Part shown: positions 1 through 7,658 of the stretch, piece by piece
Position numbering within the stretch: position 1 is the stretch's first letter
How the letters are laid out: each line of letters begins with the position of its first letter
DNA from: CF-162 sp963667205
GTDB lineage: Bacteria > Chloroflexota > Dehalococcoidia > SM23-28-2 > RBG-16-64-32
Direction of reading: 5' to 3'
DNA: 64,000 bases
NCBI GenBank assembly: GCA_963667205.1
Contig: OY762959.1
Location: 1,736,001-1,800,000 of the forward strand
Program-made: the position numbers and the translations under genes
The notes under the pieces: model-generated
The model's input: only the letters and a program-made list of their open reading frames with translations
Databases searched by the model: none
Told to the model about the DNA's origin: nothing

Positions 1-114
1 CAGACGGAAGCGCCCGGCGGCGCCTTCGATGGAGTCCATGTAGTAGCCTGTGCGTTCCCAGGTCGGCGCCTTCCAGCGCGGTATGGCGATGAGGGGCGCT
101 GGGCCGTTATCCAT
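1..114 (-). CDS. Partial N-terminus, possible class-I glutamine amidotransferase (peptidase C26-like)
   Basis: The gene starts with ATG at 114 and runs off the left edge, so only 38 residues are visible. They read like the N-terminus of gamma-glutamyl-GABA hydrolase/peptidase C26 proteins: a short strand (PLIAIPRW), then a Tyr-Tyr-x-Asp-Ser-Ile-Glu-Gly-Ala helix start, which in that family precedes a Gly-Gly turn. The catalytic Cys-His-Glu residues lie outside the window, so the assignment rests on a short similarity judged by eye. It lies just downstream of the agmatinase-family gene on the same strand, which would suit polyamine or GABA-related nitrogen metabolism. Confidence 0.4.
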   Translation of the reverse strand, partial: MDNGPAPLIAIPRWKAPTWERTGYYMDSIEGAAGRFRL

Positions 115-153
115 GAGCCGATGTTATCGGCTGCGGCTGACGCCAGACAAGCT

Positions 154-1098
154 CTAACGGGCCGCCGCGAGCACGAGCAGGAACTCGTACACGAGGTTCG
201 CCGCCAGGAGCGCCGTGATCTCCGCCTGGTCGTAGGCCGGCGCCACCTCGACGACGTCGAAGCCGACTACGGAAGCCGCCGGCAGCCCGTGTACGAGGTC
301 GACGATCTCGCGGTTCGTGAGGCCCGCCACCTCGGGCGTCCCGGTGCCGGGCGCATAAGCCGGGTCGACGCAGTCGATGTCTAGCGAGACGTAGACCGGC
401 GTCCGCGCGATGCGGCCGATGTCCTCGAGCGTGCCGGCGACGCCGCGGGCAGCGAACTCGGAGGCGGTTAGCAGGTGGAAGCCGGCGGCGCGCGCCTCCT
501 CGATGAGGTTGGCGGAGAGCGAGCCGCGGATCCCGATCTGCACGGAGGCGCCGGGGTCGATCAGGCCCTCTTCGACAGCGATGCGGAAGGGTGTGCCGTG
601 ATGGTATGGGCGGCCGGCCGGCCCGGGCCAGAAATCGGGGTGCGCGTCGAAGTGCACGAGCGACATCTTGCCGTGGCGCTCGGCGAGCGCGCGCGGGACG
701 GGCAGGGAAGTCGCGTGGTCCCCGCCGAGGACGACCGGCATCACGCCGGCCTCGACGATGCGCTTGAACTCGCCTGTGAGGTGGTCCATCGTCTGCTCGA
801 TGTAGTCGGGAAAGACGTCGAGATCGCCGTAATCGATCACACAGAGCTTGTCGGACGGCGCTTCGAGTTCGTTAAGATTCCAGCCGTGCGGCCGCATCTG
901 GCCGGAGGCGTCACGTATGCCGCGCGGGCCGAAACGGGCGCCGGCCCGGTAGAGCACCGCCATATCCATCGGCACGCCGACGACGGCGACGTCTGCGCGA
1001 GTTAGGTCGCGGCTGGCGGGACAGCGGGCGAACGTGTACGCGCCGCCATAGCGTGGCCCGCGCTGCCACTCTTCCGGGAGGAGACGATCGCTGCTCAC
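154..1098 (-). CDS. Agmatinase / guanidinobutyrase-family ureohydrolase
   Basis: 314 residues, the usual length for the arginase/agmatinase family. These binuclear manganese enzymes hydrolyse a guanidino group to urea plus an amine. The metal ligands are all present: GGDH with His128, DAHPD with Asp151, His153 and Asp155, and SLDID with Asp240 and Asp242. The N-terminal stretch reading TFARCP before the first strand is common in agmatinase and guanidinobutyrase proteins. The substrate (agmatine, guanidinobutyrate or another) cannot be read from sequence. The start is the ATG at 1098, upstream of which lies a terminator for the preceding gene. A possible C26 amidotransferase gene follows 39 bases downstream, suggesting a short polyamine/GABA catabolic unit. 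Confidence 0.85.
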   Translation of the reverse strand: MSSDRLLPEEWQRGPRYGGAYTFARCPASRDLTRADVAVVGVPMDMAVLYRAGARFGPRGIRDASGQMRPHGWNLNELEAPSDKLCVIDYGDLDVFPDYIEQTMDHLTGEFKRIVEAGVMPVVLGGDHATSLPVPRALAERHGKMSLVHFDAHPDFWPGPAGRPYHHGTPFRIAVEEGLIDPGASVQIGIRGSLSANLIEEARAAGFHLLTASEFAARGVAGTLEDIGRIARTPVYVSLDIDCVDPAYAPGTGTPEVAGLTNREIVDLVHGLPAASVVGFDVVEVAPAYDQAEITALLAANLVYEFLLVLAAAR

Positions 1099-1130
1099 GC
1101 CGCGATGATAGCGGCGCTGCGCAGGGAAAG

Positions 1131-1160
1131 AAAAAGGCCGGGCGAAACGCCCGGCCTTTG
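1131..1160 (-). terminator. Rho-independent terminator of the TPR gene
   Basis: Read on the minus strand, a near-perfect 12-bp stem (AAAGGCCGGGCG / CGCCCGGCCTTT) with a TTT loop is followed by a T-rich tract. It lies 17 bases after the stop of the TPR gene and separates it from the agmatinase-family gene. The + strand copy also has flanking A/T runs, but no + strand gene ends here. Confidence 0.85.
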
Positions 1161-1176
1161 CTTGCGGTGGTTTAGG

Positions 1177-2034
1177 CTAATCGTCGTCCTCGTCGTCCTC
1201 GTCGTCCTCGTCGTCGCCGTCGGCGCCGGGAAGCTTGCCTCGCGCGCGGGCCGCGATCTTGCCGTCGTCTTCGTCGCTGTCGTCGCCGCCGGCAGCCGAG
1301 TCGTCGGCGTCGTCCGGCGGAGGGTCGTCGCCGTCGCTGCGGACGAGGCGGGCCTTGGTGTACGGGCGGACTGACTCCGTGACGGTTGCTGGGAACGAGA
1401 GCTTACCGACCTGCGAGACGTCCTGGAGGGTCTCCCGGATGAACAGCTTGACGCCGTCCTCGCGCAGGCTGGAGATGGCAGCGAAGTACTGATTGCCGCT
1501 GTCCATGAGCTTGACGAGCCGCTGCGCGAGCCGGGTCTCGATGTCGCCGAAGCGCTCGCCGGCCATCGTCTCGGCAGAGAGATTGCCCTTCTTGTCCTGC
1601 GCCAGATTGACGACGTCGCCTGCCGTGAGGTGGTTGGCGACGTCGAGGTCGGGCTGCAAGAGTTCCGTTGTGATCGTCTTGCCGGACTCCTCGATAAACA
1701 TCTCCGGAGATAGCTTCTGGTTGACGGCATTCTTCTTTCTCTTTGGCGCCGTCTTGCCCAGCGTCGCCAGGCGGCCGAGGTTCTTGCTGGCGATCAGGTT
1801 GAGCGGATCGATTTCGATGGCCTTCATGTAGGAGTCGCGCGCGTCGGCGTAGCGGCCGAGCTCTGTTAGCGCCTTGCCCAGCCGGTTGCAGGCATCAACG
1901 TCAGCCGGGAACGATTCGAGGATCGACCGGTTGAGGTCCACGGCCTGCTCCCACTGACCCTGAAGGGCCATCTGGATGGCGGCGTTGGCGTGCTGCCTCT
2001 TCGCCCTTGTCCTATCTTCTGCTTGAAAGACCAT
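1177..2034 (-). CDS. TPR-repeat protein with acidic C-terminal tail
   Basis: 285 residues, no signal peptide or membrane segment, so probably cytoplasmic. Residues about 15-90 form two to three tetratricopeptide repeats, recognisable from the Trp/Leu/Gly/Tyr/Ala/Pro spacing, for example LGRYADARDSYMKAIEIDP. The middle (about 100-225) matches no family I recognise. The last 50 residues are dominated by Asp and Glu with Pro, Gly and Ala, ending in repeated EDDEDD units; the DNA beneath is a short tandem repeat. TPR modules bind peptides, and acidic tails often mediate contact with basic partners or ribosomes; the function here is unknown. It has its own promoter and terminator, so it is a single-gene unit. 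Confidence 0.75.
   Translation of the reverse strand: MVFQAEDRTRAKRQHANAAIQMALQGQWEQAVDLNRSILESFPADVDACNRLGKALTELGRYADARDSYMKAIEIDPLNLIASKNLGRLATLGKTAPKRKKNAVNQKLSPEMFIEESGKTITTELLQPDLDVANHLTAGDVVNLAQDKKGNLSAETMAGERFGDIETRLAQRLVKLMDSGNQYFAAISSLREDGVKLFIRETLQDVSQVGKLSFPATVTESVRPYTKARLVRSDGDDPPPDDADDSAAGGDDSDEDDGKIAARARGKLPGADGDDEDDEDDEDDD
1181..1215. repeat. Short tandem repeat coding for Asp/Glu tail
   Basis: Just under four imperfect copies of the 9-mer TCGTCCTCG encode the Asp-Asp-Glu run at the C-terminus of the TPR protein. It is a slippage-prone tract inside the coding region, so tail length may vary between strains. Confidence 0.6.
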
Positions 2035-2080
2035 ATCAACCCTGCAATCTAGTCGCTGGGTTGGCTTCCCTGGACGCTAC

Positions 2081-2110
2081 ATTTTAGAGGAGCCAAGGCC
2101 ACAACTGCAA
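2081..2110 (-). promoter_or_regulatory. Sigma70-type promoter for the TPR gene
   Basis: On the minus strand TTGCAG (2105-2110) and TAAAAT (2081-2086) are separated by 18 bases. Transcription would start near 2074, about 40 bases upstream of the TPR start codon. Confidence 0.5.
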
Positions 2111-2339
2111 TAACTTATCGCGCCTATTTCGGTATAACGTTCGTTCGCTTCTCTGGGTTCCCCTGTCCGGTAAGTTTAAGACGGCACGCGCTCACCATTG
2201 TTACTGCACTTCCGTAGGTAAAACGAAGGGGTAAGCGGTAGGCGGAATGGGGATAACTGCTGCGTGATGACGGCGCAACGGCCGAGGCGGAAGCGAATCT
2301 CCGCGACGGGGGCGAGCGGGAACTGGGATCGGATGAGGA
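2111..2339. other. Non-coding interval between the TPR promoter and tRNA-Pro
   Basis: With the promoter to its left, this makes about 305 bases without a gene. It is less GC-rich around 2110-2240 than the flanking genes. I see no convincing reading frame, no strong hairpin with a T-run and no repeat. It would contain the transcript end of tRNA-Pro, but no clear terminator is visible. Confidence 0.5.
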
Positions 2340-2417
2340 TGGTCGGGGTGGGCGGATTCGAACCGCCGACCTCACGGTCCCGAACCGTGCGCTCTAACCT
2401 GACTGAGCTACACCCCG
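2340..2417 (-). tRNA. tRNA-Pro (CGG anticodon)
   Basis: A full cloverleaf on the minus strand. The acceptor stem is CGGGGTG/CACCCCG, the anticodon stem CACGG/CCGTG encloses TTCGGGA giving anticodon CGG, and the T arm is GGCGG-TTCGAAT-CCGCC. Discriminator base A is followed by an encoded CCA. It stands alone, not in a tRNA cluster. Confidence 0.95.
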
Positions 2418-2460
2418 ATCAGCGTTCTCGCAGCGTGGGCGCGCGCCTTCACAAGCGAAA

Positions 2461-2480
2461 CCGCCGGTCGCACCGGCGGC
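2461..2480. other. Perfect GC-rich hairpin upstream of tRNA-Pro
   Basis: CCGCCGGT and ACCGGCGG pair around a CGC loop. On the minus strand it is followed by TTTCGCTTGT, a weak T tract, but no minus-strand gene ends here. Its role is unclear; it sits between tRNA-Pro and the flippase gene. Confidence 0.4.
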
Positions 2481-2521
2481 ACCGTCAGGTTACCAGACGG
2501 CCAATGGGCTGTCGAGGTTGA

Positions 2522-2550
2522 TTGCTGGCCCCGAGGGCGGCGGTTACACT
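2522..2550 (+). promoter_or_regulatory. Possible promoter of the flippase gene
   Basis: TTGCTG (2522-2527) and TACACT (2545-2550) with a 17-base spacer lie 41 bases upstream of the flippase start codon. Confidence 0.4.
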
Positions 2551-2591
2551 GACGGCAACGCCTCGCCCTGGCGGGGCGGGCCGGACCGCAG

Positions 2592-3983
2592 ATGCAGTCA
2601 ACGATTTCAGGCCGCGGCTTCCTCTTCAACGTCAATCTCGTCTTCCTTTCACAGGTAGCGATATACGGCCTCGCGTTCGTCCTGCGCGTCATCCTCGCGC
2701 GCAGCCTCGGCGATGAAGGTCTCGGCACCTACTCGCTCTTCTTCGTCGCCGTGCTGGTCGCCGGTGGAGTCGGCAACCTTGGCATCGGTCTCGGCAACGT
2801 CTACTTCCTCAACAAGGGGACCTACTCCTTCCGCACACTGCTCTCCGGCAGCATCGCCGCTTTCGGAGTGATGTCGATCGTCGGCTGGCTGGTGATCGGC
2901 GCCTGGGGGCTCGCCAGCGGTGCGGACCTCTTCGTCGAGGACGAGACCTACTGGCTCTACGGCGCCGCGCTGCCGGCGATCATCGGCTACACGATCTTCA
3001 CGTCGTTTCTGCACGGCTCCAGCCGCTTCCTGGCGCTCAGCATCGTCGCCGTGATCCAGGGCAGCATCGCGGCGATTGGCGCCGGTGCGCTGTGGATCGC
3101 AGACGATCTCACCATCGGCAGCGCGATCGCCGTCTGGTCGGTCTCGTTCCTCGTAGCGGACGTTGTCACGCTGGCGTTGATCGTCCCGGGCAACCTTGAC
3201 TTCGGGCGGGTGGTCCGGCCGCCGTTCGCGGTGCTCGGTGAGCAGATCAAGTACGGCGCACAAGGCCAGGCCGCGAACATGGCGGCGCTCTTCAACTACC
3301 GCTTCGACCAGTTCCTCGTCGCCGCCTTCGTCTCGACGGCGGGCGTCGGTCACTACGCCGTCGCCGTCGGCCTGGCGGAGAGTGTGTGGTGGATCTCGTC
3401 GGCGATATCGATGGTGCTGCTGCCGCGGCTGACGGCGATGGAGAAGGAGGACGCCAGCGAGGTGACGCCGATCATCAGCCGCAACACGCTGCTGGTGAGC
3501 TTGCTGGCGGCGGGCGCTCTGATCGCCGTCTCGCCCTTGGCGATCGAGGTGCTCTTCGGCGGCGAGTTCTACCCGGAGGCGTTCCTGCCGTTGGTGCTGC
3601 TGATGCCGGGGATCGTCGCCGCCAGCGCCACGCGGGTGCTGGGGAGCTACCTCTTCAGCCGCGGCAAGATCATCTTCACGACTTTCGCGACGTTTATCGC
3701 GATGGGCGTGACGATCGCCGCCGCCCTCGTACTGATCCCGCTCTGGGAGGTCGAGGGCGCGGCGATCGCCTCGTCAATCGCCTACGTGACGGCGCTCGCT
3801 GCAACAGCCTACTGGTACCGGTTGGAATCGGGACGGGGCGTCCTGGAGGCGCTCATCTGGCGGCCCGGAGACATCGGCTACTACACGTCGGCGATCAAGC
3901 GTGCCCTCGGCCGTGGCTCCGGGGCCGGCGCCTCAGACGCCGCGGAGACGCTGCCTGAGGACGAGCCAGACAAAGACAGGTAG
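2592..3983 (+). CDS. Wzx-like polysaccharide flippase (MATE/MOP superfamily)
   Basis: 463 residues, strongly hydrophobic, with roughly 12 predicted membrane helices. The N-terminus (a short polar stretch, then a membrane helix and a Leu-Ala-Arg-x-Leu-Gly-x-Glu-Gly-x-Gly pattern) is typical of polysaccharide-biosynthesis flippases of the Wzx/RfbX type. These move undecaprenyl-diphosphate-linked oligosaccharides across the cytoplasmic membrane. The polar C-terminal tail of about 30 residues (Ala/Glu/Asp-rich) is cytoplasmic by prediction. The gene faces the glycan operon and overlaps the WecG-like gene by 51 bases at the 3' ends. The position suggests that it exports the glycan built by the adjacent enzymes. 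No Wzy polymerase is seen nearby. Confidence 0.8.
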   Translation: MQSTISGRGFLFNVNLVFLSQVAIYGLAFVLRVILARSLGDEGLGTYSLFFVAVLVAGGVGNLGIGLGNVYFLNKGTYSFRTLLSGSIAAFGVMSIVGWLVIGAWGLASGADLFVEDETYWLYGAALPAIIGYTIFTSFLHGSSRFLALSIVAVIQGSIAAIGAGALWIADDLTIGSAIAVWSVSFLVADVVTLALIVPGNLDFGRVVRPPFAVLGEQIKYGAQGQAANMAALFNYRFDQFLVAAFVSTAGVGHYAVAVGLAESVWWISSAISMVLLPRLTAMEKEDASEVTPIISRNTLLVSLLAAGALIAVSPLAIEVLFGGEFYPEAFLPLVLLMPGIVAASATRVLGSYLFSRGKIIFTTFATFIAMGVTIAAALVLIPLWEVEGAAIASSIAYVTALAATAYWYRLESGRGVLEALIWRPGDIGYYTSAIKRALGRGSGAGASDAAETLPEDEPDKDR

Positions 3984-4751
3984 CGCCAGCTGCCGCCGCA
4001 GACGGGCGGGCTGACGCAGCAGACGGAAGAGCCACTCTAGTCCGGAACGGCGCATCCAGCGGGGCGCCCGGCGGGTCGCACCGGCGATGAACGAGAGCGA
4101 ACCACCCTCGGCGACGGCGACCCGCACGTTCAGGCGGGGCAGGTTCCTGGCGATCCACTTCTCCTGGCGCGGAAAGCCCATGGCGACGAGCAGCACGTCC
4201 GCTGAGGCGGCGTTGATCGCCTCGATCACAGCTTCGGCGTCCGCCCGACGGAAGTAGCCGTCGCGCGCGCCGGCTATCGTGAGCGAAGGAACGCGCTCGC
4301 GGACTGCTTGCGTCGCGGCGGCCGATTCTTCCGCCGTGCCGCCGAGGAGGAAGACGCTGCGGCCGGAGCCGGCGAGCGACTCCAGCATCTCCCACGTCAG
4401 GTCGACGCCCGCCATCGCCTCGGGCAACGGAACGCGCAGTGCTGACAGGCGAAACACGAGCGAGGCCAGCGACAGCGGGAGCTGCAGCAGCGCGCGCAGC
4501 CCGCCGCCGGGTAACGAAAGGTAGCTGGCCGCCCAGAGGATGCCGGCGCCGTCCGCAAGGCACAGCTCGGCGCCGTTCAGGGCTTCGCGGACGGTCTCGT
4601 CTCGATAGGCGCGTGGCATGAACTCGGAGTAGGGCTTGACAACGTAGGTCCGGGTACTCCGGCCAGCGAGCCTCGCGATTTCGGCTGCCGCATCGCGAAG
4701 CGTCAGGCGCTGAAAGCGAACGCCGAGAAGCTCGACCGTCTCGGCGGTCAC
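3933..4751 (-). CDS. WecG/TagA/CpsF-family glycosyltransferase (GT26)
   Basis: 272 residues, the usual family length. The hallmark DVLLVAMGFPRQEKWI block (about residues 176-191), the ADGAGI motif around 87-92 and an N-terminal region ending in KPYSEFMPRA identify the family. Its members add N-acetylmannosamine-type sugars to a lipid-linked acceptor, as in enterobacterial common antigen or wall teichoic acid synthesis. It is the last gene of the eight-gene glycan operon; its start overlaps the stop of the upstream GT4 gene by four bases (ATGA), indicating translational coupling. Its 3' end overlaps that of the convergent flippase gene. The exact donor sugar cannot be read. Confidence 0.85.
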   Translation of the reverse strand: MTAETVELLGVRFQRLTLRDAAAEIARLAGRSTRTYVVKPYSEFMPRAYRDETVREALNGAELCLADGAGILWAASYLSLPGGGLRALLQLPLSLASLVFRLSALRVPLPEAMAGVDLTWEMLESLAGSGRSVFLLGGTAEESAAATQAVRERVPSLTIAGARDGYFRRADAEAVIEAINAASADVLLVAMGFPRQEKWIARNLPRLNVRVAVAEGGSLSFIAGATRRAPRWMRRSGLEWLFRLLRQPARLRRQLALPVFVWLVLRQRLRGV

Positions 4752-6025
4752 GACCGTCGGCGGCCGCGGCCACCGCGCCGGCCGCGGCGCTGGCCACCAC
4801 GTCGCCCGCCGCCTTGATCGCGAGGCGCGTCGGGAGGAGGCTCGTCCCGGGCGAGCAGGCGGTCCAGCTCCCCGAACGCGACCTCCGCCACGTACTTGCC
4901 GCGCACGAGCGCCCGGCCGTTCTCGCCGACGATGCGCCAGCGTTCCTCGTTCGTCAGCAGGAGGACGATCGCCCTCGCCAGCGCGTCGTCATCGCGCGCG
5001 ACGAGGACGTGGTCACCGGTGACGATATCGAGGCCCTGCGCAGCCGCCACGCTGGCCACCGTCGGCAAGCCGCGCGCAAGGGCGTTCAGGACTTTTAGCC
5101 GCGTGCCGCCGCCGGTCTGCGTCACCTCGGCGAAGACGCGGGCGCGCTGGTAGAGCGGCTCCGCGTCGTCCAGCGGCCCGACGTACCGGACTGCCGGCGT
5201 ACGCTCGGCCAGGTCGATCAAGTGGCGGGGCGCGTCACGGCCGGCGACGCTGAGCTCCACGCCGGGGAGCTGCTCGCGGACGAGTGGCAGGATGCGTGTG
5301 ATCAGCCGCTCGAGGCCGTCGATGTTCGGCTGCCAGCTCAGCGTGCCGAAGTACATGATCTCTGGCTCTTCCCCGTCGAAGGAGAGCGAGGGGAGGTCGA
5401 GCAGCGCCGGGTCCGGGATGTTCGGCAGCAGGTGTACGCGCTCCCTGTCGGCGCCGATCGACACGAGCGCCCGGGCGTCCTCCACCGAGACCGCGAACAC
5501 GGCGTCGAAGCGGGACATGATCTTCGCCTCGTATCTCCGCACTCGTGAGGCCTCGCGTCCGGCCAGCCAGCGCAGCGGGCCGCCGCCGCGCTTGTCCGAT
5601 TCGCGCTGCCAGAGGTTGAACTCGGCGTTGTGCTGGTGCAGCATCTTGAACCCGGAGAACCACTCCGGCAGATACTGCGCTACGAGCCAGCCGTCGACGA
5701 AGACGGCGTCCGGCAGGCCGGCGGCCAGCTTCTCGTCCACGAGCGCCCTCATCTGGCCCGAGCGGTTGCGTTCAACGCTGAGCGGCCGGCGACCGAGATA
5801 GCTCCGGATGAGGTTGCCGGGGCTGCGGCCGCGGTCCACCAGGACCGTCTGCACGCCGTTTTCCGCGGTCCACATCTCCTGCGCCTGGGTGAGCGGCGCC
5901 CGGATGATCGAGATTCCGGCGACGCTGTGGCGGCGGCTCAGGTACTCGAAGACGCTGAGCGTCTTTAGCGCCCCACCGCTATCCGGCGGATACGGGAAGT
6001 TGGCGGTGATGAAGAGAATGCGCAT
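4748..6025 (-). CDS. GT4-family glycosyltransferase
   Basis: 425 residues with the two-Rossmann GT-B layout. The N-terminus (ITANFPYPPDSGGALKT) is the usual start of sugar transferases that keep a Gly-Gly loop near the acceptor. The C-terminal half has the GT4 pattern, including IMYFGTLSWQPNIDGLERLI and a nucleotide-sugar region near residues 320-345 (TQTGGGTRLKVLNALARGLP). After a normal helical end at about residue 395 comes a tail of about 30 residues made almost only of Gly, Arg and Gln, unusual in this family. It lies eight bases downstream of the phosphoglycosyl transferase gene and is coupled to the WecG-like gene. It presumably extends the lipid-linked glycan in the cytoplasm. Confidence 0.82.
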   Translation of the reverse strand: MRILFITANFPYPPDSGGALKTLSVFEYLSRRHSVAGISIIRAPLTQAQEMWTAENGVQTVLVDRGRSPGNLIRSYLGRRPLSVERNRSGQMRALVDEKLAAGLPDAVFVDGWLVAQYLPEWFSGFKMLHQHNAEFNLWQRESDKRGGGPLRWLAGREASRVRRYEAKIMSRFDAVFAVSVEDARALVSIGADRERVHLLPNIPDPALLDLPSLSFDGEEPEIMYFGTLSWQPNIDGLERLITRILPLVREQLPGVELSVAGRDAPRHLIDLAERTPAVRYVGPLDDAEPLYQRARVFAEVTQTGGGTRLKVLNALARGLPTVASVAAAQGLDIVTGDHVLVARDDDALARAIVLLLTNEERWRIVGENGRALVRGKYVAEVAFGELDRLLARDEPPPDAPRDQGGGRRGGQRRGRRGGRGRRRS

Positions 6026-6033
6026 ACGAGTGA

Positions 6034-6762
6034 CTAACGCGCGCCCTCTTTGGTCATCACCAGACGCAGGGTGCGGAGGAGGATCATAAGGTCGGCGGAG
6101 AACGGATGGTGGCTCACGTAACGGAGATCGTAGCGCACCTTTTCGTAGTGGGTAAGATCTGAGCGGCCGTTGACCTGCGCCAGGCCCGTCATGCCTGGCT
6201 TCACCTGGTGTCGCTGGCGGAAGTGCGGCGGCCAGGCCTCGACAATCTCCTGCAGGTCCGGGCGCGGGCCGACCAGGCTCATGTCGCCCTTGACGACGTT
6301 CACCAGCTGCGGCAGCTCGTCGACCGTGGTCTTGCGCAGCGTCCAGCCGATGGCGGTGGCGTGGCGCGGGCGGCCCTTCGGGCTCAGCAGGCGGCTCATC
6401 AGGTCGCCGGTCGGCAGACGCTCGGCGAGGTCGCTGCCGCGGCGGTTGTGGTGCATCGTGCGGAACTTGAGGAAGCGGAAGCCGGCGCTGTTCAGGCCGA
6501 CGCGCTCCTGCTTGATCAGCACTGGACCGGGCGATTCGATCTTGATCAGCGCCGCCGCCAGCGCGAAGACCGGCCAGAGGAGGCCGATCATCAGCCCGCC
6601 GACCGTGACGTCGAGCGCGCGCTTGAGCGGCGAAGTCGCGCCGGTCTCCACACGCTCGATGCCGGGATACCGCTCCTCCGGCAAGGGCTCTCCGGCCGGC
6701 CTCTGTCCGTTCTGGCCGCCCCCGGTTTGGTCCTGCGCGCGCCTGGTGTCCGGGTCTCGCAT
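6034..6762 (-). CDS. Undecaprenyl-phosphate sugar phosphotransferase (bacterial sugar transferase)
   Basis: 242 residues from the ATG at 6762, chosen because it overlaps the rmlD stop in the sequence TGATG; the frame stays open upstream but that part overlaps rmlD. A charged, low-complexity N-terminus precedes one membrane segment (about 55-75) and the conserved catalytic domain. It has the features of monotopic phosphoglycosyl transferases: a Lys-Arg-x-x-Asp start, KFRTM, the Asp-Glu catalytic pair in TTVDELPQL, SLVGPRP and PGMTGLAQVNGR. These enzymes move a sugar-1-phosphate onto undecaprenyl phosphate, the committed step of glycan assembly. This is the likely initiating enzyme of the locus; the sugar is unknown. 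Confidence 0.9.
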   Translation of the reverse strand: MRDPDTRRAQDQTGGGQNGQRPAGEPLPEERYPGIERVETGATSPLKRALDVTVGGLMIGLLWPVFALAAALIKIESPGPVLIKQERVGLNSAGFRFLKFRTMHHNRRGSDLAERLPTGDLMSRLLSPKGRPRHATAIGWTLRKTTVDELPQLVNVVKGDMSLVGPRPDLQEIVEAWPPHFRQRHQVKPGMTGLAQVNGRSDLTHYEKVRYDLRYVSHHPFSADLMILLRTLRLVMTKEGAR

Positions 6763-7628
6763 CAGCGTCCCGCCCGTGCTGTGAGTAGCTCCGCTACCTG
6801 CGGCGTGCGCATGTGGTCGGCGAGTGCTTCGCGCCAGGGACGGAGCGTGATGCCCAGCGCCGCCGCGCGGTGGTTGGCGAGCGTTGAGTCCAGCGGCTTG
6901 CGGAACGTCAGGCCGAAGTCCGCCTGCCGCACGGCCTCGACCGGCACGTCGATCCCGGCGAGGCGAAGAACCTCCTCTGCCCACTCCTTGCGCGAGCAGC
7001 TACCCTCAGCGGCGAGGTGGTAGACGCCGAAGCGTCCGCTTGAGACCAGCGCCACCAGCGCCGCGGCGAGATCGGCCGTCCAAGTTGGCGAGGCGATCTC
7101 GTCGGTAACGCCGCGCAGCGCGCCGTCCGCCCGCGCGCGCTCGATGATCTTCTCCGGGAAGCTCACACGTCCGGGTCCGTAGAGCCAGGACGTGCGCACG
7201 ATGTAGAAGTCTCCGCCGGCTTCCCGCGCGGCGTCCTCGCCGGCGAGCTTGCTGCGCCCGTACTCGTTGATCGCCTGCGTGGCGTCGTCTTCAGCGTAGG
7301 GTGCGCCCTTCTCGCCGTCGAACACTTCGTTCGAGCTGACGTAGGCGATGGGGACGCCGGCGGCCGCGCAGGCCCTGGCGACGTTGCCGGTACCCCCGCC
7401 GTTGACGGCCTCGCATGCCGCGGGGTCGCGCTCGGCGGCGGCGGCGTCCGTCCAGGCCGCGGCGTGGATGACGACCTCCGGGCGGAAGGACTCGATCGTC
7501 TCGCGGATCACGGCGGCCGACGTGACGTCAAGCTCGGCGTGGCCGGGCGCGCGGACCTCGTGCTGGGAGAGAGCGCTCTGGAGAGCGACTCCCAACTGCC
7601 CCTTGCCACCGGTTACGAGAATGCGCAT
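6762..7628 (-). CDS. rfbD: dTDP-4-dehydrorhamnose reductase
   Basis: 288 residues, an extended SDR. The N-terminal Rossmann motif is VTGGKGQLG. The catalytic Ser/Tyr/Lys set is seen in YVSSNEVFDGEKGAPYAEDD and in YGRSKLAGE, and VRTSWLYGPG is typical of RmlD. It catalyses the NADPH-dependent last step of dTDP-L-rhamnose synthesis. It lies in the order rmlA-rmlB-rmlC-like-rmlD, 30 bases after the cupin gene and overlapping the next gene by one base, so it belongs to the glycan operon. Confidence 0.92.
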   Translation of the reverse strand: MRILVTGGKGQLGVALQSALSQHEVRAPGHAELDVTSAAVIRETIESFRPEVVIHAAAWTDAAAAERDPAACEAVNGGGTGNVARACAAAGVPIAYVSSNEVFDGEKGAPYAEDDATQAINEYGRSKLAGEDAAREAGGDFYIVRTSWLYGPGRVSFPEKIIERARADGALRGVTDEIASPTWTADLAAALVALVSSGRFGVYHLAAEGSCSRKEWAEEVLRLAGIDVPVEAVRQADFGLTFRKPLDSTLANHRAAALGITLRPWREALADHMRTPQVAELLTARAGR

Positions 7629-7658
7629 GTCGTCTACTGACGGTACAGGAGCGGGCCG

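Noticed and set aside
6763..6984. Longer start of the phosphoglycosyl transferase at 6984
   Set aside because: It would lie inside the conserved end of rmlD. The ATG at 6762 overlapping the rmlD stop fits the coupling seen across the operon.
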